Shown: one piece after another, positions 50,547 to 59,957 of the stretch
How positions within the stretch are numbered: the stretch's first letter is position 1
How the letters are laid out: the number at the start of each line of letters is the position of its first letter
From: Halovenus halobia
Lineage (GTDB): Archaea > Halobacteriota > Halobacteria > Halobacteriales > Haloarculaceae
DNA length: 64,000 bases
Assembly: GCF_051414135.1 (NCBI RefSeq)
Contig: NZ_JBLKOA010000005.1
Coordinates: 62,001-126,000, forward strand
Direction: 5' to 3'
The notes under the pieces: model-generated
Databases searched by the model: none
Seen by the model: only the letters and a program-made list of their open reading frames with translations
Told to the model about the DNA's origin: nothing
Program-made: the position numbers and the translations under genes

Positions 50547-51620
50547 ATGTCGTTACGAAATCCGCCGATAGCGCACTCGGCGAAACAGACTGACTTCGGC
50601 GGCTGGGAGATGCCGGTGGAGTTCGACTCGATTCGGACGGAACACGCTGCCGTCCGGGACGCTGTCGGGAAATTCGACGTGTCACACATGGGAGAACTGA
50701 CGGTTTCGGGTCCGGACGCGACCCGCCTGCTCCAGCGACTTACGACCAACGATGTCACAGACCTCGACCCAGGCGAAGGTCAGTACGCAGCTCTCACCAA
50801 CGACGAGGGAGTCATGCTCGATGACACCGTTGTCTACCGACTCCCAGACTCCGAATCAGAGCAGTATCTGTTCATTCCCAATGCGGGCCACGACGAGGAA
50901 ATCCACGACTGGGCACTCGAACACCGCCAGCAGTGGGGACTGGACGCGACAGTCACCAATCGAACCGAAGAATACGCGATGATTGCCGTCCAAGGGCCGG
51001 ACGCTCCGGAGTTGCTGGGCGCTCAGACCGACCTTGACCTCTCGGAGTTGTCACGGTTCGAGATTGCGGCCGGGTCCGTCGCAGATGTCCAGTCACTCGT
51101 CGCGCGGACGGGCTACACGGGCGAACGCGGGTTCGAGTTGCTCTGTCCGTGGGACGCGGGCGAGACGGTGTGGTCAGCGCTCGATTGCCAGCCCTGCGGA
51201 CTGGGAGCTCGGGATACCCTGCGCCTCGAAATGGGATTTCTGCTCTCAGGGCAGGACTTCGACCCCGAAGACAACCCGCGAAACCCCTACGAAGCCGGCA
51301 TTGGCTTCACCGTCAAACTCGACACGGAATTTCTCGGTCGTGACGCGCTGGAAGGAGTCGATGTGGAAGGCCCCAACGAGAAGCTTGTCGGGTTGGTCAT
51401 GCACGAGCGCGGGGTTCCGCGACACGGGTACACCGTCGAGACGGCCGACGGCGAGGCGATTGGGGCTGTCACCAGCGGCACGATGAGCCCAACACTCGAC
51501 GAACCAATTGCGCTGGCGTATCTTCCCCGAGAATATGTCGGCACAAACCGCACCGTCCGGATCGTCGTTCGTGGCGAACCGAAGAAAGCACGTATCACGA
51601 CAACACCATTCCTATCATGA
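50547..51620 (+). CDS. gcvT: Glycine cleavage system T protein (aminomethyltransferase)
   Basis: A 357-residue folate-dependent enzyme. The opening PPIAHSAKQTDFGGWEMPVEF, the GVMLDDTVVYRL and GRTGYTGERGFELL-like (ARTGYTGERGFELLCP) motifs and SGTMSPTLDEPIALAYLP are diagnostic. It releases ammonia from lipoyl-bound aminomethyl and forms methylene-tetrahydrofolate. It starts the gcvT-gcvH pair (ATGA overlap); the P protein is not in the window. It is divergent from gdh, both handling nitrogen release. Confidence 0.97.
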   Translation: MSLRNPPIAHSAKQTDFGGWEMPVEFDSIRTEHAAVRDAVGKFDVSHMGELTVSGPDATRLLQRLTTNDVTDLDPGEGQYAALTNDEGVMLDDTVVYRLPDSESEQYLFIPNAGHDEEIHDWALEHRQQWGLDATVTNRTEEYAMIAVQGPDAPELLGAQTDLDLSELSRFEIAAGSVADVQSLVARTGYTGERGFELLCPWDAGETVWSALDCQPCGLGARDTLRLEMGFLLSGQDFDPEDNPRNPYEAGIGFTVKLDTEFLGRDALEGVDVEGPNEKLVGLVMHERGVPRHGYTVETADGEAIGAVTSGTMSPTLDEPIALAYLPREYVGTNRTVRIVVRGEPKKARITTTPFLS

Positions 51621-52000
51621 GCTTCACGATTCCAGACGACTGCCGGTACCTCGACTCTCACGAGTGGGCACGCCGGCAAAACGGCACTGTTCGCGTTGGT
51701 ATCTCCGACTTCGCACAGGACGAACTCGGCGACGTGGTCTTCGTCGAACTCCCTGCCGAGGGTGACGAACTGACGCAGGGCTCGGATTTCGGCGTTATCG
51801 AGTCCATCAAAGCGGTGTCAGACCTGTACGCGCCTGTCTCGGGCACCGTCCATGCGACGAACGAGGCACTGATCGACGAACCAGAACTGGTCAACGACGA
51901 CCCGTTCGGCGAGGGCTGGATGCTTGAACTCGAACTCGACGACGAGAGCGAACTCGACGAACTGCTCTCTGCCGACGAGTACCGCGAACAGATAGAATAA
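51617..52000 (+). CDS. gcvH: Glycine cleavage system H protein
   Basis: A 127-residue lipoyl carrier, translationally coupled to gcvT. The lipoylated lysine is in GVIESIKAVSDLYAPVSG. The flanking pattern (VRVGISDFAQDELGDVVFVELP and NDDPFGEGWMLELELD) is typical. It shuttles the aminomethyl intermediate between the P, T and L proteins. The very acidic end (ELELDDESELDELLSADEY) reflects halophily. Confidence 0.97.
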   Translation: MSFTIPDDCRYLDSHEWARRQNGTVRVGISDFAQDELGDVVFVELPAEGDELTQGSDFGVIESIKAVSDLYAPVSGTVHATNEALIDEPELVNDDPFGEGWMLELELDDESELDELLSADEYREQIE

Positions 52001-52189
52001 CGGCTGTCTTCTGTCGATTTCTGTGTGCTGGCCAGTGGTCGGTGTATTTGTCGATAAATCTTATAACGATATATAGAACCGTTTGTTACGGGCCTGGGCG
52101 TTCAGTAGGTCCGTGGACTACAAACCTCTCTGTACTGGCTGAGCGTCCAGCGCAAAAATCGCATACGTACGGGAGACGACTGCGAGAAT

Positions 52190-52627
52190 TCAGAGGTTGG
52201 CGAATGCGTCGTCGACGAGCTCGCCAGTGTCCGCGATGATGTCTTCCATTGCGTCGTCGTCGACTGACATCCCGATCAATCGAGCAATACGCATGATTGA
52301 GACGTGGTACACGCGCTGCAGTCCGGGTTCTTCCTCCCAGATGACAACGTTACAGGCCATCAACGCGCCGAGTTCGTTGTCAGTTGCGTCCAGTGCTCGG
52401 TCGGCCACATCTGGGTTGCAGGCTCCGAGGACGTAGTACGGGTCCCTTCCTGCGTCGATTTTCTCGTTGAGCATATCCGACGGCGAAAATTCCACTGGGA
52501 CACCAAACCCAGCGTCGGTGAACACCTCACGGACGTGCTCAATGGCTTCTTCGTGGTCCATGTCGAGTGTTGTCTGCTGTTCGCCGATGTCTTCGGGGCT
52601 AATTTGTGATGGGTCGATTGGGAGCAT
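52190..52627 (-). CDS. DUF302 domain protein
   Basis: A 145-residue soluble protein. The core HVREVFTDAGFGVPVEF, YYVLGACNPDVADRALDATDNELGALMACNVVIWEE and VYHVSIMRIARLIGM matches DUF302, a small alpha/beta family of unknown function often near redox or chaperone genes. A single Cys sits in GACNP and one in LMACNV, positions conserved in the family. It has its own AT-rich upstream region (52630-52670). No operon partner. Confidence 0.85.
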   Translation of the reverse strand: MLPIDPSQISPEDIGEQQTTLDMDHEEAIEHVREVFTDAGFGVPVEFSPSDMLNEKIDAGRDPYYVLGACNPDVADRALDATDNELGALMACNVVIWEEEPGLQRVYHVSIMRIARLIGMSVDDDAMEDIIADTGELVDDAFANL

Positions 52628-52813
52628 CAGTACCTAAAGTATTGCAGGCAGTACACAATACCTTTTCGAAAATCTCTTCTGATGTGGTTTGAGAATCTCC
52701 CGAAGATGGTATATCGTGTGCCGGGTACGCACAACCATCTGCGTGACACTCTCTGCTTCGTGTCGCTTCTTCAGATAAACCGCTCCGATTCCATCAGCAC
52801 CACCGAGCACTAC

Positions 52814-53401
52814 TTACTTTGTTTTCTCGCGCTTCTCGCTGGGTTCGCTGTCTCTCGTTAGCCACGCGTACGGCGAGCGGGCGGTGCGCCTGAGGAGTCG
52901 GCCGGACTCAGCGAGTGCTCTCCCAGTCCGGACAGTGAGTTCACTGCCCGACTCGAATGCAGCAGGAAGGCCGTGTCGGAGGAGGTGTCTCCCGGGGCTG
53001 TCGACTGCGCTCACTTCGTCGTGGTGCAGTTCGTAATGGTTGTGATACGAGCGGATGTGCATGTCGCCGTCTTCGTCCATCGACCGCCGGTAATCGACCC
53101 ACTGGCCGTGAATGCTGCCGAGATGGACACGATAGCCAGCGGCAGTCGGTCGGGGGACACTCTCTTTCCAGACCGAGATGGGTTCGTCAGTTCCGAGTGC
53201 GTCGGCTTCGAGCGCGCGCCAAACGATCAGTTCCGTCCCGCAGTGTGGGCAGTCGCCGTCGTAGGCCACCGGTTCGCCGCAGTTGTGACAGGGTGCCTGA
53301 TACTCCCATTCGTGGGACGTCTCGCACCTCTGGCAGACGGGCTGGAACAGCGCGAGTTCCTCGCCGCAATTAACGCAGGCCTCGGCCCGTGATTCTGTCA
53401 T
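52814..53401 (-). CDS. Double zinc-ribbon protein
   Basis: ATG 53401 gives 195 residues; the longer frame is not coding in character. Two zinc-ribbon modules occupy the N-terminal 60 residues: CVNCGEE..CQRC and CHNCGEPVAYDGDCPHCG. The rest is acidic and rich in His/Trp/Tyr (IHGQWVDYRRSMDEDGDMHIRSYHNHYELHHDE) with no known domain. A nucleic-acid or metal-handling role is plausible. It is divergent from rpl15e. Confidence 0.72.
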   Translation of the reverse strand: MTESRAEACVNCGEELALFQPVCQRCETSHEWEYQAPCHNCGEPVAYDGDCPHCGTELIVWRALEADALGTDEPISVWKESVPRPTAAGYRVHLGSIHGQWVDYRRSMDEDGDMHIRSYHNHYELHHDEVSAVDSPGRHLLRHGLPAAFESGSELTVRTGRALAESGRLLRRTARSPYAWLTRDSEPSEKREKTK

Positions 53402-53580
53402 CAGTAGAACTAGTCGTTCTGGGAGTAAATCGCTGTCGTCGGAGTTCGATATCCTTTTATCTGCAACTCCGGTAGGACAGATAACTCGCTGGCAGTCACG
53501 GGCACCAGTGGGCACCTGTCATACAGGTCGGGATGTGAGCCTCACGGCTTGAACCACGCAACGCCCGTGGGTGAATACCC

Positions 53581-54171
53581 ATGGCAAAAAGCTTCTACGC
53601 ACATATCCGAGACGCCTGGAAGGACCCAGGCGACGGGAAACTGGCGGAACTGCAGTGGCAACGACAACAGGACTGGCGCGACCAGGGCGCAATCGAACGC
53701 ATCGAGCACCCGACGCGACTCGACCGAGCACGCTCGCTTGGCTACAAGGCCAAACAGGGCATCACAGTCGTTCGTGTCAGCGTCCGCAAGGGCGGCGCTC
53801 GCAAACAGCGATTTACGGCCGGTCGACGCTCGAAACGACAGGGTGTGTCCCGCATCACCCGACGGAAGAACATCCAGCGCATCGCCGAGGAACGCGCCGC
53901 ACGCAAACACCCGAACATGCGCGTGCTCAACTCCTACTGGGTCGGGGAAGACGGCAGCCAGAAGTGGCACGAAATCATCCTCGTCGACCCCGCGCACCCG
54001 GCAATCGAGAACGACGACGACCTCAACTGGATCTGTGACGACACCCACAAGGGCCGCGCACTGCGCGGACTCACCAGTGCCGGCAAGCAGAACCGGGGAC
54101 TGGGCAAACGTGGCAAAGGCACAGAGAAGACGCGACCGTCGATCAACGCCGGCAACGGCCGCGGCAAGTAA
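53581..54171 (+). CDS. rpl15e: Ribosomal protein L15e
   Basis: A 196-residue large-subunit protein, complete. MAKSFYAHIRDAWKDPGDGKL, ARSLGYKAKQGITVVRV, RRSKRQGVSRITRRKNIQRIAEERAARK and NSYWVGEDGSQKWHE match archaeal L15e. It has a basic N-terminal and C-terminal body despite halophily, as expected for an rRNA binder. A small hairpin GGGTGAATACCC directly precedes the ATG. The 3' end is overlapped 29 bp by the minus-strand Rdx-like frame. Confidence 0.98.
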   Translation: MAKSFYAHIRDAWKDPGDGKLAELQWQRQQDWRDQGAIERIEHPTRLDRARSLGYKAKQGITVVRVSVRKGGARKQRFTAGRRSKRQGVSRITRRKNIQRIAEERAARKHPNMRVLNSYWVGEDGSQKWHEIILVDPAHPAIENDDDLNWICDDTHKGRALRGLTSAGKQNRGLGKRGKGTEKTRPSINAGNGRGK

Positions 54172-54403
54172 CGCTGCCCCTCTTTTGCGGTCTGATATGC
54201 GTGACACGTGTCGGGTTGGACTCGGCAGCGTCGGTCGTGAACACTTCATGCCTATCGACGAATACGCGAACCGAACCATCGTCGACAGGCGTGAGTTCGA
54301 CTCCGTCGAGAACCTCCCCACAGTCGCTTTCGAGCGCGTCTCGCACTTCGACAGCCATCCCGAGTCCGCCGCAACCCTCGCAGCAGTCAATTTCGACGTT
54401 CAT
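54143..54403 (-). CDS. Rdx/SelW-like thioredoxin-fold protein with atypical C terminus
   Basis: ATG 54403 gives 86 residues. MNVEIDCCEGCGGLGMAVEV matches the Rdx (SelT/SelW/SelH-like) opening, where the redox motif is CxxC (here Cys8-x-x-Cys11 with an extra Cys7). LDGVELTPVDDGSVRVFVDRHEV continues the family's beta strands. After that the sequence stops matching (TTDAAESNPTRVTHI...) and runs into the antisense of rpl15e, ending in a Cys/Arg-rich tail. A frameshift or loss of the true end is possible. Family members are small selenoprotein-W-like redox proteins, here without Sec. Confidence 0.5.
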   Translation of the reverse strand: MNVEIDCCEGCGGLGMAVEVRDALESDCGEVLDGVELTPVDDGSVRVFVDRHEVFTTDAAESNPTRVTHIRPQKRGSVTCRGRCRR

Positions 54404-54507
54404 ACTTCCTGTTAGACACAGAGAATGAAAACCGTCGGCGAGGCCGGCGAGTGACGGTGTCGCCGTGCCGACAGTCACTCACACTGTCTGTGTGTGCGGT
54501 CCGACGG

Positions 54508-54513
54508 TTTATA
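54508..54513 (+). promoter_or_regulatory. TATA box of the multicopper oxidase gene
   Basis: TTTATA 29 nt before the ATG at 54537, marking a leaderless promoter and supporting that start over an earlier in-frame one at 54465. Confidence 0.55.
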
Positions 54514-54536
54514 CCTCTCTAAGTTTAACATTACGA

Positions 54537-55730
54537 ATGGATAACAAACCCAACAACGCCCGAGCTCGCCCGACGAGACGGCGATTTCTCGCGACGACGG
54601 CGGCCCTCGGTGCAGTCGGCTTCGCAGGCTGCAACAGTAGCACCGACGACGACTCGACCGATGGTGAAACCGACTCTGACCCGCCGACACAGGACACAGA
54701 CGAGTGGGTCGGCAGCGACTCGACGGACGTCGAGACAGACCACCCCTACACGTCGCCGCGGACGACCATCAACCTCGACGAGACTGGTGGCGCGGTGACA
54801 CTCTCTACGCGGGCGTGTCGCCACCAGTTACTCGGTGACAACACAAGCGGCGGACCCTGGGAACTGCCGGAGGTGTGGGCCTGGGAGACGCCGGACACTG
54901 ACCCGAGCGTTCCGGGGCCGCTGCTCCGGGTCACGGAGGGGACAGAGATGGAGATTACCTTCGACAACTCCGAACACAACCGCCCGCACACGTTCCACGT
55001 TCACGGCCTCGCCAAAGCCTGGGAGGACGACGGCGTCCCCTCGACGACCGGCGTCCAGGTGAACCCCGGCGAGGAGTACACCTACGAAATCACCGCAAAC
55101 CAGCCGGGCACACACCTGTATCACTGCCACCTCCAGACACAGACTCACCTCGCGATGGGGATGTACGGGGTTCTCAGAGTCGACCCTGTCGACTACGAGC
55201 CACCAGATAAGGAGTTTTTCATGACGCTCAAGGAGTGGGACACCAGACTCTCGGCGTCACAGGCCGGCGGCGACGTCTCGTACAGCCACCGCGACCGTCA
55301 CCCCGACGCGTACACCGTGAACGGGCGGTGCGCGCCGTACAGCTTTCACCTCGACGACGGCTACCCGATGGTCGTCGAGGAAGGTGACGAGGTGCGGATG
55401 CACTTCGTCAACGCCGGCTACCGCTCGCACACCATGCACACACACAACCACACGTTCACTGTCGTCGAGAAGGACAGCGGGACGATTCCCGAGTCGGCCC
55501 AGCATATCGAGGACATCGTCAACGTCGCCCCCGCAGAACGCAAAGTCATCGAGTTCCCCGCGGACGCAGACCCAGGAGTGTACGCGACCCACTGTCACCG
55601 GGTGGACCACGCGATGAACGGCGAGACCTACCCCGGCGGGATGCTCGCCGGAATGGCCTACGAGAGCGAGTTGGACTCCGAGCAGTTCCAGAAGCTACTG
55701 GACCAGTCGGGCTTCGAGGGGTCGCTCTGA
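54537..55730 (+). CDS. Multicopper oxidase, Tat-exported lipoprotein
   Basis: A 397-residue protein from ATG 54537 with a twin-arginine signal PTRRRFLATTAALGAVGF and lipobox FAGC. The copper sites are complete: HTFHVHG, HLYHCHLQTQTH, SHTMHTHNHTF and YATHCHRVDHAMNGE. Two cupredoxin domains give a compact oxidase rather than a three-domain laccase. Such enzymes oxidise phenols, metals or act in nitrite/copper resistance; the substrate is open. It is convergent with the DJ-1/PfpI gene. Confidence 0.9.
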   Translation: MDNKPNNARARPTRRRFLATTAALGAVGFAGCNSSTDDDSTDGETDSDPPTQDTDEWVGSDSTDVETDHPYTSPRTTINLDETGGAVTLSTRACRHQLLGDNTSGGPWELPEVWAWETPDTDPSVPGPLLRVTEGTEMEITFDNSEHNRPHTFHVHGLAKAWEDDGVPSTTGVQVNPGEEYTYEITANQPGTHLYHCHLQTQTHLAMGMYGVLRVDPVDYEPPDKEFFMTLKEWDTRLSASQAGGDVSYSHRDRHPDAYTVNGRCAPYSFHLDDGYPMVVEEGDEVRMHFVNAGYRSHTMHTHNHTFTVVEKDSGTIPESAQHIEDIVNVAPAERKVIEFPADADPGVYATHCHRVDHAMNGETYPGGMLAGMAYESELDSEQFQKLLDQSGFEGSL

Positions 55731-55735
55731 GAGGC

Positions 55736-56413
55736 TCACTCGAGTTCGTCGAGTAGTGTCTCCGCCGCGGCCGCCGAGGAGGGCGGCCCACGGGCGGTAA
55801 TCAGGTCACCGTCGACAGTGACACTCGTGTCGTCGTCGAGTCGACCGTCCCAGTTTGCACCGACTGCTCGGACTTCTTCCTCGACCCAGTAGGGAAGTTT
55901 TCGGCCGTCTGGCATTAGGTCGTTGTCGTCGACGATTCCCTGTTCCCACGCGTCGGGGAAGCCAGTCACGTCGCGACCGGCAGCGAGAATCTCTCCGTCA
56001 GAGTCTCGTGCCCACGCGAGAATCCCGACAGCGTGACAGACAACGAGCGCGATACCATCACTGCCTTCGACGGCAGTTCGGAGCGCTGTGCGGGCGTGTT
56101 TGTCCTGATTGATGTCCCAGCAGGTACCGTGGCCGCCGGGGAGGACAACAGCGTCGTACTCGCCCGCGTCGACAGCAGCAAGCGGTTCGGGATTGGCGAG
56201 TCGGTCGTCGGTGTCGTGGACTTCGGTGACGTGCTCGGCCATCTCCTCGCCAACCTCTTCGGGGTCAACAGAGCGGTCGTCAATGACCGGCTTGCCGCCG
56301 GTCGGTGTCGCGACTGTGATGTCGACGCCGGCGTCGGTGAGCCGTTCGAGTGGTGTGATACATTCTTCGCCCCAGTAGCCGTGTTCGCTGACGATAAATA
56401 GTGCTGTAGTCAT
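55736..56413 (-). CDS. DJ-1/PfpI family protein (Hsp31-like)
   Basis: ATG 56413 gives 225 residues. The family opening ALFIVSEHGYWGEECITPLERLTDAG, the GGHGTCWDINQ loop and the nucleophile Cys in IALVVCHAVGILAW mark the class-I glutamine amidotransferase-like DJ-1 superfamily, closest to the Hsp31/glyoxalase-III type. Likely roles are glyoxal detoxification or protein deglycation, inferred from the family. The upstream in-frame extension to 56614 is not supported. Confidence 0.9.
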   Translation of the reverse strand: MTTALFIVSEHGYWGEECITPLERLTDAGVDITVATPTGGKPVIDDRSVDPEEVGEEMAEHVTEVHDTDDRLANPEPLAAVDAGEYDAVVLPGGHGTCWDINQDKHARTALRTAVEGSDGIALVVCHAVGILAWARDSDGEILAAGRDVTGFPDAWEQGIVDDNDLMPDGRKLPYWVEEEVRAVGANWDGRLDDDTSVTVDGDLITARGPPSSAAAAETLLDELE

Positions 56414-56547
56414 TGCACACAGACATTGGGTCCTGAGGACCCTCCTCCTTCCGGTCGCCTCGCCACTTGCCGTCGTCGGCAATCGTTTCCCCGCGGACTC
56501 GTCGGTAACCGTGGCTGGTAAGCCGCTCCGAGCGTAATAGCCAGCCA

Positions 56548-58452
56548 GTGAGTACAACTGACGAGGAGACGCCGTTCGACGCATATCGTGAGCGAGTCGA
56601 CCGGCCACTGGCACGACTCTTTCAAACGTATGGCCGCGACCGGATGGGCTGGTTTGCGATCGGAATGGTTGCGAACTTTCTTGCCCGCGCCGGGGCGCTA
56701 TTACCCCCGCTGTTGCTCGGCATCGCCATCGATTCGATTTTCGTCGGCGAACAGGCCTTCTCGATTCCGCTGGTCCCCGACGCGTGGCTCCCGACGACGA
56801 CAGTCGCGCAGTTCTGGTTCGTCGTCGCCGTCGTTGCCGGTTCCTTTCTCGCCACAGCGGTGTTCACCTGGATTTATGGTGTGACGGCAAACCTGTTCGC
56901 CCACGGTGTGATGCACACCGTCCGTGTCGACTGTTTCCAGAAGATGCAGGACCTGGATATGGCGTTTTTCGACGACAAGCAGACCGGCGAGGTGATGGCG
57001 GTTCTCAACAACGACACCCAGAATCTCGAACGATTCCTCGACGACGCGCTGATGAACTCGATGCGACTGCTCGTGATGACCGGCGGGATTGCCGCGATTC
57101 TGTTCTATCTCAACCGGCAGTTAGCCGTCGTCACGCTCGTTGCCGTGCCGGCGATGGGGCTGTTCACGCTGTGGTTCATGCGCGCGGCCGAACCGCGCTA
57201 CGTCTCCCAGCGCTCGGCGGTGGGCAACCTCAACACGCGACTGGAGAACAGCATCGCTGGCATCGACCTGACGAAAGCCACGGCGAGCGAACGGTTCGAG
57301 ATTGGCCGCGTCCGCGACGCCTCGAAACGGCTGTTTGACGACACGATGGCGGTCCTCAAACTGAGCTACTTCTACCGGCCTGGGATGGAACTGCTCGCCG
57401 GGTTGTCCTTCGTCTCGACGTTCCTGGTCGGCGGGCTCTGGCTGACGACCGGAACCGCCCCTGGCCCGCTGACGGGCGACCTCTCTGTCGGCGACTTTGT
57501 CGTCTTCCTGTTCATGACCCAGCGCATCGTCGATCCGCTGGCAGAGGTGTCGAATATCGTCGACCAGTACGAGAATGCCAAGGCCTCCAGCGAGCGCGTG
57601 TTTGGACTCATGGATATCTCGGCGGGCATCAACGACCCTGCGGACCCGGTCGACATCGACGCTGTCGAGGGCCGCGTCAGCTTCGAGGATGTTTCGTTCT
57701 CCTACAGTTCGGAGTTGACCGACGGCGAGGACGAAGAAGTGCTGCAGAACTTCAGTTTCGAGGCCAAACCGGGCGAGATGGTCGCACTGGTCGGACCAAC
57801 CGGGGCTGGCAAGTCGACGGCGCTGAAACTCGCGATGCGACTGTACGATGTCGACGACGGTAACGTCCGGGTCGACGGCACCGACGTTCGTGATATGCGA
57901 GTCAGCGACCTGCGTTCGGCCATCGGCTACGTCGGTCAGGATACCTTCCTGTTCGATGGGACGATTGCGGATAACATCCGCTACGGCAGTTTCGACGAAA
58001 GCGACGAAGCAGTCCGGGAGGCTGCCAAGGCCGCACAGGCTCACGAGTTCATCACCGGGTTGCCCGACGGCTACGAGACTCGCGTCGGCGAGCGCGGCGT
58101 GAAACTCTCGGGCGGGCAGCGCCAGCGCATCGCCATCGCCCGGGTGGTCCTCGCGGACCCGCCGATTCTGATTCTGGACGAGGCAACCAGTGCTGTGGAC
58201 ACCGAGACTGAACTCGCGATCCAGGAATCTATCGAGGACCTGGCCGCAGACCGGACGACGCTCGCTATCGCACACCGACTCTCGACGATCACCGAGGCCG
58301 ACGAGATTCTGGTCGTCGAGGACGGCCAGATTGTCGAACGGGGCGACCACGATACGCTGCTCGCGCAGGATGGTCGCTACGCTGCGCTGTGGTCAGTGCA
58401 GGCCGGCGTGGTCGACTTCGAGCGCCGCGCCGAGGTACTGCCCGAGGACTGA
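56548..58452 (+). CDS. ABC transporter, fused permease and ATPase (multidrug/lipid type)
   Basis: A 634-residue half-transporter starting at GTG. Six TM segments fill the first ~340 residues. The ATPase follows with Walker A GPTGAGKSTALKLA, Q-loop GYVGQDTFLFDG, signature LSGGQRQRIAIAR, Walker B ILILDEATSAVD and H-loop IAHRLST. It acts as a homodimer or heterodimer exporting lipids or drugs. A 40-bp gap separates it from an HTTM-family protein on the same strand, likely one transcript. Confidence 0.94.
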   Translation: MSTTDEETPFDAYRERVDRPLARLFQTYGRDRMGWFAIGMVANFLARAGALLPPLLLGIAIDSIFVGEQAFSIPLVPDAWLPTTTVAQFWFVVAVVAGSFLATAVFTWIYGVTANLFAHGVMHTVRVDCFQKMQDLDMAFFDDKQTGEVMAVLNNDTQNLERFLDDALMNSMRLLVMTGGIAAILFYLNRQLAVVTLVAVPAMGLFTLWFMRAAEPRYVSQRSAVGNLNTRLENSIAGIDLTKATASERFEIGRVRDASKRLFDDTMAVLKLSYFYRPGMELLAGLSFVSTFLVGGLWLTTGTAPGPLTGDLSVGDFVVFLFMTQRIVDPLAEVSNIVDQYENAKASSERVFGLMDISAGINDPADPVDIDAVEGRVSFEDVSFSYSSELTDGEDEEVLQNFSFEAKPGEMVALVGPTGAGKSTALKLAMRLYDVDDGNVRVDGTDVRDMRVSDLRSAIGYVGQDTFLFDGTIADNIRYGSFDESDEAVREAAKAAQAHEFITGLPDGYETRVGERGVKLSGGQRQRIAIARVVLADPPILILDEATSAVDTETELAIQESIEDLAADRTTLAIAHRLSTITEADEILVVEDGQIVERGDHDTLLAQDGRYAALWSVQAGVVDFERRAEVLPED

Positions 58453-58492
58453 CGGAAGACTTACCCGACCGCTGGCGCTACTCTCGGCACCG

Positions 58493-59956
58493 ATGAAATC
58501 AGCCACGGACGAGCGAATTCCGGCGTGGGTTCGCGCCCGCCTCGGCGTCGACAGTCGAGCGATTGGGGCCTTCCGGGTCGCGCTCGGCCTCGTCCTGCTG
58601 GTCGACGTGCTCTCGCGGGCGCGACACCTTCGTGCGCTGTACACCGACGCCGGTATTGTCCCGCGCTCGGTCGTCCTGGCGGAGTACGGCGGCCCCTACG
58701 AACTCGTCCTGTCACTCCCTGACCCGTGGTATCCCCTTGTCCTCTTCCCGATTGGTGTCGTCTGCGGACTCGCACTGATTGCTGGTCGTCGACCCAGACT
58801 GTCTGTGTTCGCCGGCCTGCTCGTCGTGCTCTTGCTCCAGATGCGAAACCCCTACGTGCTCAACGGCGGTGATGTCTTGTTGCGCATCCTGTTCGTCTGG
58901 GCGCTGTTTCTACCCTACGAGGACGCGAGGCTGGGCAGTGAGGGCCGCCAGTTGGTTTCGATTGCGACGGCTGGACTGGTCCTGCAGACCGGGCTGGTCT
59001 ACGCCGTCAACGCAACCCACAAGATCGACGGCGACACCTGGTGGGCTGGCGACGCTGTCGCGCAGGTGCTGGCGACCGAGCAGTACACCTACCTGTTCGG
59101 CGACTTCGTGCTCGATTTCTTTGGCGGGACGGGGCTGCTGGTCGCCGCGAACTACGCCTGGATTGCGCTGCTGGTCTGCTCGCCGCTGCTGGTGCTCGCA
59201 ACGGGCCGCCTTCGGACGGCGCTGGTCTCGCTGTTTGCGCTCGTTCACGTCGGCATGTTGCTCACGCTCGCCGTCGGCCACTTCCCGCTGGTCTCGCTGG
59301 CAAGTCTGGTGGTCCTCTACCCGCCGGGTGCGTGGGACTGGGTCCAGCGCAGTGCCGGCCGTGTTCGGAACCGTCTCGGCGTCTCTGCACCTGCTCTCGA
59401 CTCGATATCTTCGTGGGAGAGAAGTACACTGCGGTTTCCGTCGGGGGCCGTTCCCGACCGAGTTCGTTCGGTGGCCCACGCGGTTGTGTTCCGGGCCGTC
59501 CCGGCAGTCTTGGTCACCTTCAGCCTGCTCTCCGCTGCGGGTGTCGTCGGCTTTCCGACGCCGGAGCCGACAGACGAAGCAATCGAGACGGCGGATTTCG
59601 GCCAGAACTGGCAGATGTTCGCCCCGGAGCCCCCCGATAGAACGTGGTGGATTGCGACGCCCGCGGAGCGACCCGATGGCACGAGTGTCGACGCCTTCCA
59701 CGACCGGCCGTTCGCGGCAGACTCTCCAGCGCAGGCGAATCACATGGCGAGTTTCCGCTGGCGAAAGTACTTCCAGACGTTGCGCTTTGCCGACACCCAT
59801 CCTCGCCAGACCGAGTACGCACGCTATCTCTGCGAAAACCGAAATATCGAGCGCGTCGAACTGTACTACGGCTATCAGACGGTTCCGGGCGAACAGCCGT
59901 ACGAGGCTGGCGGCGAGACGCTCGCGGCCTTCGAGTGTAGCGAGTTTACCGAGTGA
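58493..59956 (+). CDS. HTTM domain membrane protein (gamma-carboxylase-like)
   Basis: ATG 58493 gives 487 residues; the upstream open frame is a shadow of the ABC gene. About eight TM segments. The HTTM (vitamin-K-dependent gamma-carboxylase superfamily) pattern is visible: IGAFRVALGLVLLVDVLSRA, AGIVPRSVVLAEYGGP, YVLNGGDVLLRILFVWALFLP and NATHKIDGDTWW. FGQNWQMFAPEPPDRTWWI begins the extracytoplasmic C-terminal part. The archaeal homologues' reaction is unknown; carboxylation is not implied. Confidence 0.85.
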   Translation: MKSATDERIPAWVRARLGVDSRAIGAFRVALGLVLLVDVLSRARHLRALYTDAGIVPRSVVLAEYGGPYELVLSLPDPWYPLVLFPIGVVCGLALIAGRRPRLSVFAGLLVVLLLQMRNPYVLNGGDVLLRILFVWALFLPYEDARLGSEGRQLVSIATAGLVLQTGLVYAVNATHKIDGDTWWAGDAVAQVLATEQYTYLFGDFVLDFFGGTGLLVAANYAWIALLVCSPLLVLATGRLRTALVSLFALVHVGMLLTLAVGHFPLVSLASLVVLYPPGAWDWVQRSAGRVRNRLGVSAPALDSISSWERSTLRFPSGAVPDRVRSVAHAVVFRAVPAVLVTFSLLSAAGVVGFPTPEPTDEAIETADFGQNWQMFAPEPPDRTWWIATPAERPDGTSVDAFHDRPFAADSPAQANHMASFRWRKYFQTLRFADTHPRQTEYARYLCENRNIERVELYYGYQTVPGEQPYEAGGETLAAFECSEFTE

Positions 59957-59957
59957 A

